A stretch of 64,000 nucleotides of DNA from Pseudoclavibacter sp. 13-3 (GCF_021168475.1 NZ_JAJOZT010000005.1:1-64000), one strand, 5' to 3'. Positions 18,384-27,108 are shown, counted from the first letter of the stretch. Made by a program: numbers and translations. The notes: a model not told the origin generated them from the sequence alone.

Positions 18384-20527
18384 CAGACCTCGATCTCCGG
18401 GTGCAGCCTGGTCATATTCCAGACCTTCTGTCTCGCCGCGGTGATGGAGCTGATCGCCAGTGCGACGATCAGCATGCCCAGCAGGAAGGCGACGCAGCCC
18501 ACCATGCGGCCGTCGATGCCACCGACGATCAGCTGTCGCATGCCTTCAATGGCATATGTTCCGGGCATGTACGGATGCAGCGCCTGGAAGAAGGCCGGGG
18601 TGGTCTCGATCGGGTAGGTTCCGCCGGCCGAGGTCAGCTGCAGCATCAGCAGAATGATGCTCACGACACGGCCAGGAGCGCTGCCGAAGACGATGATGAG
18701 CATCTGCTGCAGAGCGAGGAAGCTGAGCGAGACGAGCACCATGAACAGTGCCAGCCACACTGGCCGCTGAGCGTCAAGTCCCAAGGCCTGCTGCAACACG
18801 ACGAAGAGAATGACCGCCTGCGCGATGCCCATGATGATCGCCGGAGCGAATCCGGCCATGACCGTGCGGAAGCCGCTGGCGTTACTGGCCATCGGGCGTT
18901 TCGGGAACGGACGCAGCACCAGCCAGTTGATCACGCCGCCGACGAAGAGGGCGAGCATGGTGAACATCGGGGCGAACCCCTGCCCCAGCGCCGAGGCGAG
19001 GTTGTGCTCGTTGGCGTCGACCTGCACCGGATCTGCCGTCGCCTGCGCATTGGACGCACGCGATTCGTCCGAGAAACTGGGCGCCTCAGCGGCGCCGTCT
19101 GACAGCTTGCCAGAGAGCTCTTGAGCGCCGTCGTTCAGCTGCTGCGTGCCATCGCTCAGCTGGCTGGCACCGCTGCTCGCGCTGTCGGTGCCGCTCACCA
19201 GATCGCTGGTGCCGCCTGCGAGTGCGGCTGCGCCGCTCGAGAGCTGCTGGGCGCCGTCGCTCAGCTGGCTGGCACCTGCAGCGAGCTCACCGGTTTTCTG
19301 AGCCAGGGTCTGCGCCCCGGTGTCGACCTGCTGCGTGCCTGCGGCGAGCCGCTGGGCGCCGGGCACGAGCTGGGTGCCCAGCGCCGTGCGGAATGCGCTC
19401 GAGCCCGCGCGGAGCCGATCGACCTCTGCGTGGTCGGTCGCCGCCTGGCTCTGCGCGGCCTGCAGCTTGGTGATCGCCGCAGACATGTCGTCCTTGTACG
19501 GCAGTTGGCTGCTCTCGACCGCACTCTGGATCTGCTGCCAGGAGGCATCCTCCGGCACGACGATGCCCTGGGCGGCGAGTGCGGCGACCAGTACGCCGCG
19601 CACGCTCACATCGGCCGTGTCCGCTTCGGCGGCGATGGAGTCGATCTTGCCAGCGAGCTGGCCGACGCCGTCGTCGATCTGCGCGTAGTTGTCGTTCGCC
19701 GTCTGCAGCCCCTGAGCGAGTGTCTGCGCGCCGGCGTCAGTCTGCTGCGCCCCCTGTGCGAGCGTCTGCGCGCCGGCCGCCAGCTGGGCCGAGCCGGTTT
19801 TGGCCTGCTGTGTGCCAGTGGCCAGCGTGGCAGCGCCAGAGGCGAGTTTGCTGGCCCCCGTGTTGAGCGTCACCGCACCCGAGGCGAGCGCGTTCATGCC
19901 GACCACCAGCTGCCCGGAGCCGTCGACCAGCTGCGTCGACCCATCGGCCAGCTGGGCCGAGCCGTCAGCCGCCTGATGGATGCCGTCAGAGAGCGTGTTG
20001 ATGCCGACCAGAAGCGCGTTCGCGGTCTGCTCGGTGGTCTGCTGCGCAAGCGTGTCGCGCACCTTCGTCATCGCCGACTTGCCCAGCGTGGTGGCCAGAT
20101 AGTTGTTGGCGTCGTTGTAGGTCACCTGAAGTTTCGCCGGCGCAGCCGCGTCGGTGCCGGCCGCTGCGATCGTGCTGGAGAAGTCACGGGGGATCACCAG
20201 TGAGAAGTAGTACTCGCCGTCGGAGACGCCGTCTGCGGCGGTCTTCGCATCGACGACACGCCAGCCGAGGCTGCCGTCCTCCTGCAGATGCTCGACGAGC
20301 TGGTCACCGACGTCGATCTTGTCGCCCTGACCCGTCGTTGCCGGCTCATCCTCGTTCACGAGAGCGACGGGCATCGACCCCATGTTGGTGGTCGGCGACC
20401 AGTAGGCCCAGAGGTAGAGGGCGCCGTAGATCAGCGGGAACAGCACGATGACGAGCACGGCGACCTTGGTGAGGCTGCCGCGCCAGAACCTTTTGAGCTC
20501 GGTGCTCAGCGTGGCGAACATGTTCAT
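18383..20527 (-). CDS. YhgE/Pip-family membrane protein
   Basis: 714 residues. One N-terminal helix (VAVLVIVLFPLIYGALYLW) is followed by a large extracytoplasmic region with SMPVALVNEDEPA and YYFSLVIPRDFS, typical of YhgE/Pip proteins. A long stretch of imperfect heptad-like repeats follows (DGSAQLADGSTQL, AAGAQTLAQGAQ). The C-terminal part has five or six helices related to ABC-2 permeases. It overlaps the upstream ATPase gene by ATGA and the TetR gene by one base. The family is linked to phage infection, type VII secretion and export, but no activity is established. The nearby ATPase suggests an ABC-2-like exporter or extruder. Confidence 0.88.
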   Translation of the reverse strand: MNMFATLSTELKRFWRGSLTKVAVLVIVLFPLIYGALYLWAYWSPTTNMGSMPVALVNEDEPATTGQGDKIDVGDQLVEHLQEDGSLGWRVVDAKTAADGVSDGEYYFSLVIPRDFSSTIAAAGTDAAAPAKLQVTYNDANNYLATTLGKSAMTKVRDTLAQQTTEQTANALLVGINTLSDGIHQAADGSAQLADGSTQLVDGSGQLVVGMNALASGAVTLNTGASKLASGAATLATGTQQAKTGSAQLAAGAQTLAQGAQQTDAGAQTLAQGLQTANDNYAQIDDGVGQLAGKIDSIAAEADTADVSVRGVLVAALAAQGIVVPEDASWQQIQSAVESSQLPYKDDMSAAITKLQAAQSQAATDHAEVDRLRAGSSAFRTALGTQLVPGAQRLAAGTQQVDTGAQTLAQKTGELAAGASQLSDGAQQLSSGAAALAGGTSDLVSGTDSASSGASQLSDGTQQLNDGAQELSGKLSDGAAEAPSFSDESRASNAQATADPVQVDANEHNLASALGQGFAPMFTMLALFVGGVINWLVLRPFPKRPMASNASGFRTVMAGFAPAIIMGIAQAVILFVVLQQALGLDAQRPVWLALFMVLVSLSFLALQQMLIIVFGSAPGRVVSIILLMLQLTSAGGTYPIETTPAFFQALHPYMPGTYAIEGMRQLIVGGIDGRMVGCVAFLLGMLIVALAISSITAARQKVWNMTRLHPEIEV

Positions 20528-21390
20528 GCGTGAGGCTCCTGATCTGGCTGTGCCGCAGACGTGCTGAGAGAATCGATGCCGGCCGCACTCGTGGCCGCGG
20601 CGATCTGTGCGCCGGCCACAGCATCCGACGCCCGCCGCTCGGCGACGCGGTGCTCGATGCGTTCGCGCAGCCCGCGGGGCCCGCGATCACTGGTGATGTC
20701 GGCGATGCGCACCAGCTCGTGGTCGACCTGCAGCGGCGGCGTCAGTTCGAAGTCCCGTTCGTCGGACGACACCATCAGCACACCGATTCCGCCGCGGTTG
20801 AGCGTCTCGAGTCGGCGAATGATCTGAGCCCGCGCCTCGGTGTCATGCACTTGGTCGAGATCGTCGATCACCAGCACCTCTGGGTGCTCGATCAGGGCGA
20901 GGGCCACTTTGAGAAGAAACTCCTGTGTCTCGGTGAGGCCGCCGGCCAGCTGCCAGTGGTCGGGCAGCGCGATGTCTCCGAAGACAGCGCGAAGCGCGGC
21001 AGCAGTGCGCTCCTCGGTGAAGCGTGGCACGTACCTCCACCACGGCGACGCCCAGCGGGTGCGTTCGCGCAGCAGGTCGCCGACGCTCGCCCTCGGTTCG
21101 AGGTCGTCGATGCCCTGAAAGGCGACGATGCCGGTCAGCCGGCGCACGCGGCGCCCCTCTCTCACGATGTCGATGCCTTCGGTGAGCACCTCGCCCGCGC
21201 TGGGGTGCATGCGCCCGGAGGCGCAGAGCTGCAGCGCGGTGCGACCGTCGCCGCGGTTGCCGAGCAGCACCACGAAGCGGGTGCTCGACTCGAAGGTCAG
21301 CGGCCCGTAGACCTGCCCGCGCTTGGTGTGCAGTTCGGCCGCACGATATGCGATGAGGGCTGCGCCGTCGGAGTTCAGGCCCGATCGCAT
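20524..21390 (-). CDS. Degenerate ABC-type ATPase partnering YhgE/Pip protein
   Basis: The fold is that of an ABC ATP-binding subunit (VYGPLTFES, then the Walker A position, LTGIVAFQGIDDL at the Q-loop position, Walker B VLVIDDLDQV). Key residues are altered: Walker A reads GNRGDGRTAL, with Arg for the invariant Lys, and the signature is replaced by GLTETQEFLLKVAL. ATP hydrolysis may be weak or absent. It is coupled to the YhgE gene by ATGA. The frame stays open to 21579 (TTG), but the operator lies there, so starts at ATG 21390 (chosen) or GTG 21495 are more likely. The conserved region begins just after 21390. Confidence 0.75.
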   Translation of the reverse strand: MRSGLNSDGAALIAYRAAELHTKRGQVYGPLTFESSTRFVVLLGNRGDGRTALQLCASGRMHPSAGEVLTEGIDIVREGRRVRRLTGIVAFQGIDDLEPRASVGDLLRERTRWASPWWRYVPRFTEERTAAALRAVFGDIALPDHWQLAGGLTETQEFLLKVALALIEHPEVLVIDDLDQVHDTEARAQIIRRLETLNRGGIGVLMVSSDERDFELTPPLQVDHELVRIADITSDRGPRGLRERIEHRVAERRASDAVAGAQIAAATSAAGIDSLSTSAAQPDQEPHA

Positions 21391-21585
21391 CGCCCGCCCC
21401 GAGCGGTCGGCACTCCGCGGGCCACTCTCGGCATCGTGCGACAGCCCCTGCCCGTGTTGTGCACGGGAGTCGTCGCTCGCATCTGTGTGCTGCACCTCTG
21501 CCGCCTTCGTCTCGATCTCGTCGTGTCGATCAGATGGTGCGCACGGCGCCAGCAGTCGACGTCGTTGTGACAGTCGCAATTTTAG

Positions 21586-21599
21586 ACTGACCGGTCAGT
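21586..21599. promoter_or_regulatory. TetR operator of the ABC-YhgE-TetR operon
   Basis: ACTGACCGGTCAGT is a perfect 14-bp palindrome in an AT-richer stretch immediately upstream of the operon. Its size and symmetry fit a TetR-family dimer site, and the only TetR gene here is the third gene of the operon. It would block the operon promoter and give negative autoregulation. Confidence 0.8.
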
Positions 21600-21644
21600 T
21601 TTCTGCAATTGCCGCACCAGAGCACCCTGCGCAGCAACCCGCGC

Positions 21645-22574
21645 CTACTCGTGGTGCAGCGTCTCGCCCGCCTTCACTCCTGCGGTCTCGATCTGCAGCG
21701 TCGAGTGTTCGATCGAGATGTCGAAGTGCTGCGCCAGGCAGTCGCGCAGCTGTTCGAGGATCAGCGGCGCATGCCCGTCGCGAAAGCACTCATCGTCGAC
21801 CACGACGTGCGCCGAAAGCACCGGCAGGCCGGTCGCAATCGTCGACGCATGCAGATCGTGCACCTCGCGCACGTGGTCGACAGTCAGGAGGTGCCGCCGC
21901 ACCTCGGCGAGATTGAGTCCCTTCGGGGTGAACTCCATCAGCACCCGCATGGTGTCGCGCAGCAGAGCGAACGCACGCGGCACGATCAGCACCGCGATGA
22001 ACAGCCCGGCCACCGCATCCGCCTGCTGCCAGCCGGTCGCCCAGATGACCACAGCCGCAGCGATCACGCCGACCGAGCCCAACGCGTCGTTGAGCACCTC
22101 GAGAAAGGCACCGCGCATGTTGAAGCTGGCATCGCGACCACCGGCCAGCACCATGATCGACAGCACGTTGCACAGCAGCCCGATCACGCCGAAGACGAGC
22201 AGCTCGACCGGTGGCACCTCCGGCGGCCGAAACAGCCGCAGCACGCCCGACACCAGGGCGTAGACCCCGACAGCCAGCAGCACGCCCGCCTGCACCAGCG
22301 CCGCGACGACCTCGAGCCGTCGGAATCCCCAGGTGCGCTCCGGCGACGCCGGCCGCAGCACCAGATGCGCCGTGACCAGGGCGAGCAGCAGCCCGGACGA
22401 ATCGACCAGCATGTGCACCGTGTCAGTGGTCAGCGCGAGGCTGCCGGTCACTACCGCGCCGATCGCCTGCGCCACCAGAATCGTCGCCGTGACGCCGAAG
22501 GCGACGGCGAGGCGACGACGCTGGGAGCGTCCGCCGACTCCCCCGCCTGAAACCGAGTGTGTGTCGTGCATCAT
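21645..22574 (-). CDS. Cation diffusion facilitator (CzcD-type metal exporter)
   Basis: 309 residues, six membrane helices. The metal site in TM2 and TM5 is visible as TTDTVHMLVDSSG (H and D spaced as HxxxD) and EVLNDALGSVGV (ND). The C-terminal cytoplasmic domain (about 215-309) has the CDF fold with HDLHASTIATGLPVLSAHVVVDD. It probably exports Zn2+, possibly Cd2+, Co2+ or Ni2+, in exchange for protons. Its ATG overlaps the stop of the ArsR-family regulator (ATGA), so the pair forms a classic metal-sensing efflux operon. Confidence 0.93.
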   Translation of the reverse strand: MMHDTHSVSGGGVGGRSQRRRLAVAFGVTATILVAQAIGAVVTGSLALTTDTVHMLVDSSGLLLALVTAHLVLRPASPERTWGFRRLEVVAALVQAGVLLAVGVYALVSGVLRLFRPPEVPPVELLVFGVIGLLCNVLSIMVLAGGRDASFNMRGAFLEVLNDALGSVGVIAAAVVIWATGWQQADAVAGLFIAVLIVPRAFALLRDTMRVLMEFTPKGLNLAEVRRHLLTVDHVREVHDLHASTIATGLPVLSAHVVVDDECFRDGHAPLILEQLRDCLAQHFDISIEHSTLQIETAGVKAGETLHHE

Positions 22575-22960
22575 TTTCCCCCTCGCGCCGTCGGCGCCGC
22601 ATCGGCGCTGCGCTCGATGCGTGCGTGATCATGCGGATGCTGCCCAGAGACGCCGGAAGCGGCGATCAGCGACTCTGCGGCGGCGAGCAGTCGACCCACC
22701 TCGGCCTCGGCGACGATCGAGTAGAACGATGATCGTCCCGCCGCACGAGCACGAACGAGGCCACAGTCGCGGAGGCAGGCGAGATGTGCGCTCACCGTCG
22801 ACTGGGCCAGCCCCAAGTGGTCGACGAGCTGACGAACGTTGTGCTCGCCGAGCATCAGGTGGCGCAGGATGCGCAGCCGGGCAGGATCAGCAACGGCGTG
22901 GAACAGCCGAGCGCAGTCGGTGCCCCGAGTCGACGCCTGCGGAGAAGGTTTGATCGTCAT
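22571..22960 (-). CDS. ArsR/SmtB-family metal-responsive repressor
   Basis: 129 residues with a winged helix-turn-helix: FHAVADPARLRILRHLMLG, then DHLGLAQSTVSAHLACLRDCGLV and RSSFYSIV. The C-terminal SGQHPHDHARIE is His-rich and may provide metal ligands; an alpha5-type sensing site is possible but not proven. It is first in the operon with the CDF exporter. The start ATG (22960) lies 6 bases after TATTAT, so the mRNA is probably leaderless. The CGATATTATCG palindrome covers this -10 box and is the likely operator. Confidence 0.92.
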   Translation of the reverse strand: MTIKPSPQASTRGTDCARLFHAVADPARLRILRHLMLGEHNVRQLVDHLGLAQSTVSAHLACLRDCGLVRARAAGRSSFYSIVAEAEVGRLLAAAESLIAASGVSGQHPHDHARIERSADAAPTARGGK

Positions 22961-22964
22961 AGAA

Positions 22965-22975
22965 CGATAATATCG
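22965..22975. promoter_or_regulatory. ArsR operator overlapping the -10 box
   Basis: CGATAATATCG (arms CGAT/ATCG, three-base centre) lies directly upstream of the ArsR gene and contains the -10 hexamer TATTAT of the minus-strand promoter. Binding there would occlude RNA polymerase. Confidence 0.55.
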
Positions 22976-23118
22976 GTATCAGGCGATAGGCGATAGCCGA
23001 AAGGCTTCATCGTGCGTCGTTCGGCACCTGACTCGGTCAGTACACTCTTCTGAGACCCATCACCTGCAGCGTCCATCTGCAGCGTCACGTTCAGCATTGA
23101 TCTGCAGGAGGAGCCGTC

Positions 23119-23847
23119 ATGGCGAAGTCGACCCACGTCCACCACCCGGGCGAGGAGCATGTCGAATCGGTCGGCGAGAAGCTCAACTGGCTGCGCGCCG
23201 GTGTGCTCGGGGCCAACGACGGGATCGTCTCGGTCGCCGGCACCATCATCGGCGTCGCGGGTGCGACGACGAACACGGTGGCGATCGCCGCTTCCGGCAT
23301 CGCGGCGCTGGTCGCCGGCGCCTTCTCGATGGCCGGCGGCGAGTACGTCTCAGTGAGCACTCAGCGCGACACCGAGAAGGCGATGCTCGCCAAAGAACGG
23401 CAGGAGCTCAAGACGATGCCCCGCGAGGAGTTCGACGAGCTGGTTGGCATCTACGTCGACCGCGGAGTGAGCCCCGAGGTGGCCAAGCTCGTCGCACGAG
23501 ACCTGACCGAGCACGATGCGCTGCGCGCCCACGCCGATGCGGAGCTCGGCATCGACCCCGATGCGCTGACCAACCCGTGGGCCGCGGCCGGGTCATCCTT
23601 CGCGTCGTTCACCGTCGGTGCGCTCATTCCGCTCATCGCCATGCTGCTGCCGCTCGACCAGATGGTGCGCATCGGTGTCACCATCGTCGCCGTCGCGGTC
23701 GCGCTGCTGCTCACCGGATTCGTCAGCGCCACGCTCGGCGGCGCGCGACGCGGGCGGGCCGTCGTGCGCAACGTCGGCATGGGACTGCTCACCATGGTGG
23801 TGACCTATGCCGTGGGCGCTCTCTTCGGCACCGCCGTCGGGGCCTGA
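23119..23847 (+). CDS. VIT1/CCC1-family metal ion transporter
   Basis: 242 residues with GCAGGAGGAG just upstream of the ATG. The N-terminal LRAGVLGANDGIVSVAGTIIGVAGA is the family signature, followed by GAFSMAGGEYVSVSTQRDTEKA. A hydrophilic metal-binding helical domain (about 75-150) and three C-terminal helices complete the fold. Family members move Fe2+ and Mn2+ out of the cytoplasm. The last 255 bases of the gene are overlapped on the other strand by the reading frame of the copper ATPase. Confidence 0.92.
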   Translation: MAKSTHVHHPGEEHVESVGEKLNWLRAGVLGANDGIVSVAGTIIGVAGATTNTVAIAASGIAALVAGAFSMAGGEYVSVSTQRDTEKAMLAKERQELKTMPREEFDELVGIYVDRGVSPEVAKLVARDLTEHDALRAHADAELGIDPDALTNPWAAAGSSFASFTVGALIPLIAMLLPLDQMVRIGVTIVAVAVALLLTGFVSATLGGARRGRAVVRNVGMGLLTMVVTYAVGALFGTAVGA

Positions 23848-26046
23848 CGCCTGTGCGCGCGGCTGTCCCGGGCGCAGATCGATCCCCCGAAGCAGTTGGG
23901 CGTTGACCGCCACGGCCACGGTCGAAGCCGACATCAGCAGGGCGCCGATGGTCATCGGCAGCACGAAGCCGAGCGGTGCGAGCACGCCGGCGGCGAGCGG
24001 CACCGCGATCAGGTTGTAGCCGACGGCCCACCACAGATTCTGCTGCATCTTGCGGTAGGCCTGTCGTGAGAGCTCCATGACCGAGACGACGGTGCGCGGG
24101 TCTGAGCCCGCCAGGACGATGCCGGCAGCGCCGCGAGCCACGTCGGTTCCGGCACCGATTGCGAGCCCCACATCGGCCTGCGCAAGTGCAGGCGCATCGT
24201 TGACCCCGTCGCCGACCATCGCCACGACACGGCCTTCTCGCTGCAGGTCTCGGACTCGCGCCGCCTTGTCTTCAGGGCGCACCTGCGCATAGACACGGTC
24301 GATGCCCACGGCTTCGGCGACGTGATCGGCGACTGCTTGAGCGTCGCCGGTCAGCATCATCACCTGACAGCCGCGCTCGTGCAGCGCCGCGACCGCCTGC
24401 TTCGACTCGGGGCGCACAGCGTCGGCGAGTCGAAGGGCACCCACCACTTGGTCATCGACCACCACGTGCAGAATGGTCGCCCCCTGGACGCGCCAGGCCT
24501 CGACGCCTTGCCGCTCCGCCGTCCCGATCTCCGCCGCCCCGGTCTCGGCCGCCCCACTCTCGGCCGACCCCAGCTCAGCCAGCCCCAGCTCAGCGAGCAT
24601 CCCGGGGCCGCCGACACGAACGCGATGCCCATTGACCATGCCCGAGACGCCGGTTGCGGGTGCCGACACGAAGCCATCGACCGGCAGCAGTGTCAGCTCT
24701 CGCCGCCGCGCAGCCGCGACGATCGCGGTGGCGAGCGGATGCTCCGAACTCTGCTCGACCGAGGCCGCGGTCAGCAGCACCGCGTTCTCTGCGGCGCCCG
24801 AATCGTGGCGATCTGACATCGTCTGCGTAGCTGGCAGCACCGCGGTGACCTCGGGGCGCCCCTGGGTCAGCGTTCCCGTCTTGTCGAAGATCACGGTGTC
24901 GACCGTGCGCATTCGCTCAAGCGCGAGCCGGTCGCTGACCAGCACACCAGAGCGCGCCGCGATCTCGGTGGCGATCGAGACCACCAGCGGGATCGCCAGT
25001 CCCAACGCATGCGGACACGCGATCACCAGCACGCTGATGGCCCGGACGATGGCCTGATCAGGCCGCCCAGCGATCGCCCAGACGATCGCCGTGATCATGG
25101 CAGCGGCGATCGTGAACCAGAACAGCCACCCGGCGGCACGGTCTGCCAGACGCTGCGTGTGCGACGTGGACTGCTGCGCCTCGGCGATCAGCCGCTGAAC
25201 GCCCGCGAGTGCTGTGCGGTCTCCTACAGCCGTCACGCGGATGCGCAGGCCGGAGTCTGTCGCGACGGTGCCGGCGACGACGTGGTCGCCGAACGATCGG
25301 GGCACTGGACGGGACTCGCCGGTGATCATCGATTCGTCGAGACTGGCCGCGCCGTCGACGACCACGCCGTCTGCCAGCACTGCACCACCCGGCCGCAGCA
25401 GCACGAGATCGCCCTCATGCAGCGCTGTCGGCGGCACCTGTTCGATCTGTTCGGCACCGTCAGCGCCGTGCGCGACCACGCGCTCGGCCACGTCGGGCAG
25501 CAGTGCGGCCAGCGAGTCGAGCGCAGACCCGCTGCGGGCGAGTGAGCGCATCTCGATCCAGTGGCCGAGCAGCATGATGACCACGAGCAGGGCGAGCTCC
25601 CACCAGAAGTCGAGCTCGTGACTCAGCAGATGCAACGACGCACCCCACGAGCTGAGAAAGGCGACGGTGATCGCGAGCGCGATCAGCAGCATCATGCCCG
25701 GCTGACGAGACCGAATCTCATCGACGGCGCCGACGAGGAAAGGTCTGCCGCCCCACGCGTAGACGACGGTGCCCAGCACAGGGCTCACCCAGGCGAGCCA
25801 CCCGACCTCGGGCAGGCGGTAGCCGATGACGTCGGCGAACATCGAGCTGAGCAGGACGGTCGGTATCGACAGCACGAGCATGGTCCAGAAGAGTCGCCGA
25901 AAGCGCAGAACGTGCCCGGCGTGATGCATGTGCGCCATCGGGGCCATGCCCGTCGTGCCGCTGTGCGTCATCCCGCTGTGCCCCATGCCGCCGTGCTCCA
26001 TCGGCATGTGCGACGTCTCGCTGCGGTCGTTCGGAGTCCCGTTCAT
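23593..26046 (-). CDS. CopB-type heavy metal P-type ATPase with antisense C-terminal extension
   Basis: 817 residues from ATG 26046 (a GTG at 26076 is also possible). The His/Met-rich N-terminus (HMPMEHGGMGHSGMTHSG) lacks a CxxC domain. The membrane motif is ACPHALGLAIP: CPH marks the CopB/P1B-3 copper or silver exporters. Catalytic motifs are TGES, DKTGTLTQGRPEV (phosphorylated Asp), HPLA, MLTGDAQ and VGDGVNDAPALAQAD. The family normally ends near AVNAQLLRG. Here no stop follows and the frame runs about 85 codons antisense through the VIT gene, adding a His-rich hydrophilic tail. The N-domain also carries a five-residue repeat (LAELG, SAESG, AAETG, AAEIG). Confidence 0.9.
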   Translation of the reverse strand: MNGTPNDRSETSHMPMEHGGMGHSGMTHSGTTGMAPMAHMHHAGHVLRFRRLFWTMLVLSIPTVLLSSMFADVIGYRLPEVGWLAWVSPVLGTVVYAWGGRPFLVGAVDEIRSRQPGMMLLIALAITVAFLSSWGASLHLLSHELDFWWELALLVVIMLLGHWIEMRSLARSGSALDSLAALLPDVAERVVAHGADGAEQIEQVPPTALHEGDLVLLRPGGAVLADGVVVDGAASLDESMITGESRPVPRSFGDHVVAGTVATDSGLRIRVTAVGDRTALAGVQRLIAEAQQSTSHTQRLADRAAGWLFWFTIAAAMITAIVWAIAGRPDQAIVRAISVLVIACPHALGLAIPLVVSIATEIAARSGVLVSDRLALERMRTVDTVIFDKTGTLTQGRPEVTAVLPATQTMSDRHDSGAAENAVLLTAASVEQSSEHPLATAIVAAARRRELTLLPVDGFVSAPATGVSGMVNGHRVRVGGPGMLAELGLAELGSAESGAAETGAAEIGTAERQGVEAWRVQGATILHVVVDDQVVGALRLADAVRPESKQAVAALHERGCQVMMLTGDAQAVADHVAEAVGIDRVYAQVRPEDKAARVRDLQREGRVVAMVGDGVNDAPALAQADVGLAIGAGTDVARGAAGIVLAGSDPRTVVSVMELSRQAYRKMQQNLWWAVGYNLIAVPLAAGVLAPLGFVLPMTIGALLMSASTVAVAVNAQLLRGIDLRPGQPRAQASGPDGGAEESAHGIGHHHGEQSHADVAHDGPPASRAAERGADESGEQQRDRDGDDGDTDAHHLVERQQHGDERNERTDGERREG
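24526..24602. repeat. 15-bp coding repeat in the copper ATPase N-domain
   Basis: About five 15-base units of the type CTCGGCCGCCCC encode the pentapeptides LAELG, SAESG, AAETG, AAEIG and TAE between the HP motif and the P-domain of the ATPase. It is a loop insertion not expected in CopB proteins. Confidence 0.7.
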
Positions 26047-26161
26047 GTCAGACACACTAGCCCGGCCCACCGACACCGGGAACCCCCGCTGCGAGTGCTT
26101 CTCCGCATACGTGGCGACCGGGCCGAACAGGTCGATCAGACGCCTCCGAACCGCAGCGACG

Positions 26162-26587
26162 CTAGCCGAGCATCCCGCCCACGGCGATGCCGATCATGCC
26201 GGCGATGAGGCATCCGACGACCATGCCGAGCCCATGGGTCACCGCCAGCCGCACCTTGCCCTGCAGCAGGAGTCGCCCTGTCTCGACGCAGGCGGTGCTG
26301 AACGTCGAATAGCCGCCCAGCAGGCCGACGCCGAGTACGGTGACCGCAGCCGCGACATCCGCCCCGGCCGAGCCCGCACCCACCGTCGGCGCGGCCGCTG
26401 TGGCCGCCCACCCGGTCAGCAGCCCCAGCAGCAGACAGGCGCTCAGGTTCACGACCATCGTGCCCATCGGCATGCCGCTCGGCGACGACTTGAGCCGCCA
26501 GCCGGTCACCAGCGTGTCGACGGTATAGCGCAGCCCCGAGCCGACGCCGCCTGCGACCGCCGTCAGCACAAGCAGTCCGAACGTCAT
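26162..26587 (-). CDS. crcB: Fluoride channel FluC/CrcB, subunit 2
   Basis: 141 residues, four membrane helices. It has the CrcB hallmarks MGTMVVNLSACLLLG (pore Asn) and GGYSTFSTACVE (the Phe-box region with the Na+ site). It starts inside the stop of crcB subunit 1 (ATGA overlap, ATG 26587). Paired, dissimilar FluC genes usually make a heterodimer of oppositely oriented subunits. It exports F- passively. A longer in-frame start at 26878 would lie inside the partner gene and is rejected. Confidence 0.93.
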   Translation of the reverse strand: MTFGLLVLTAVAGGVGSGLRYTVDTLVTGWRLKSSPSGMPMGTMVVNLSACLLLGLLTGWAATAAAPTVGAGSAGADVAAAVTVLGVGLLGGYSTFSTACVETGRLLLQGKVRLAVTHGLGMVVGCLIAGMIGIAVGGMLG

Positions 26588-26988
26588 GCCCGCACTGCCC
26601 TTCGCCCCATGACCAGCCCGACAACCGCTGCAGCGACCCCGATGAGGATGCTGCCGAGGGCGTAGAGCATGGCCAGCGTGGCGCTGCCTTCCGCGAGTCG
26701 CAGATCGACCTCCATCACAAACGTGCTGTAGGTGGTGAATCCGCCGATGATCCCGGTGCCGACACCGAGACGCAGCAGGCGCCGCAATCCCGCGGCCGCG
26801 CCACGGGCGAGCAGGCCGGTGAGCAGGCCGAGCACGAGCGCTCCCCCGATGTTGATCAGAAAAGTCGGCCAAGGCCACCCGGATGCCACCGGCAGGGCGG
26901 TCTCGATCGAGGCGCGAGCCGCGGTGCCGATCATGCCGCCGACGGCCACCGGCCAGATGCCCTGAAGCAGGTCACGCACGTTCACCAT
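26584..26988 (-). CDS. crcB: Fluoride channel FluC/CrcB, subunit 1
   Basis: 134 residues, four membrane helices, with PTFLINIGGALVLGLLTG (pore Asn) and GGFTTYSTFVMEVDLRL (Phe box and Na+ site). It is first of the crcB pair. The ATG at 26988 has no Shine-Dalgarno, but CATAAT sits exactly 6 bases before it, so the transcript is probably leaderless. That leaves no room for a fluoride riboswitch in this mRNA, and none is seen upstream. Confidence 0.93.
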   Translation of the reverse strand: MVNVRDLLQGIWPVAVGGMIGTAARASIETALPVASGWPWPTFLINIGGALVLGLLTGLLARGAAAGLRRLLRLGVGTGIIGGFTTYSTFVMEVDLRLAEGSATLAMLYALGSILIGVAAAVVGLVMGRRAVRA

Positions 26989-27108
26989 GCTGCAATTATG
27001 CGCTCACCTCGACGCGGCGACCGGCACGACAGGCCCAGGAGGTTCGGGAACCCCCAGAGTCACGGCTGTGAGCAGACCGTGGCGCCCCTTGATCTCGCAA
27101 CACCATTA

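Noticed and set aside
26588-26878. Longer start for the second crcB gene
   Set aside because: It would lie inside the first crcB gene in another frame; the ATG at 26587 gives the standard length and the common ATGA overlap.
26989-27100. Fluoride riboswitch upstream of crcB
   Set aside because: No crcB-motif sequence is found, and the CATAAT box 6 bases from the ATG leaves no 5' UTR.
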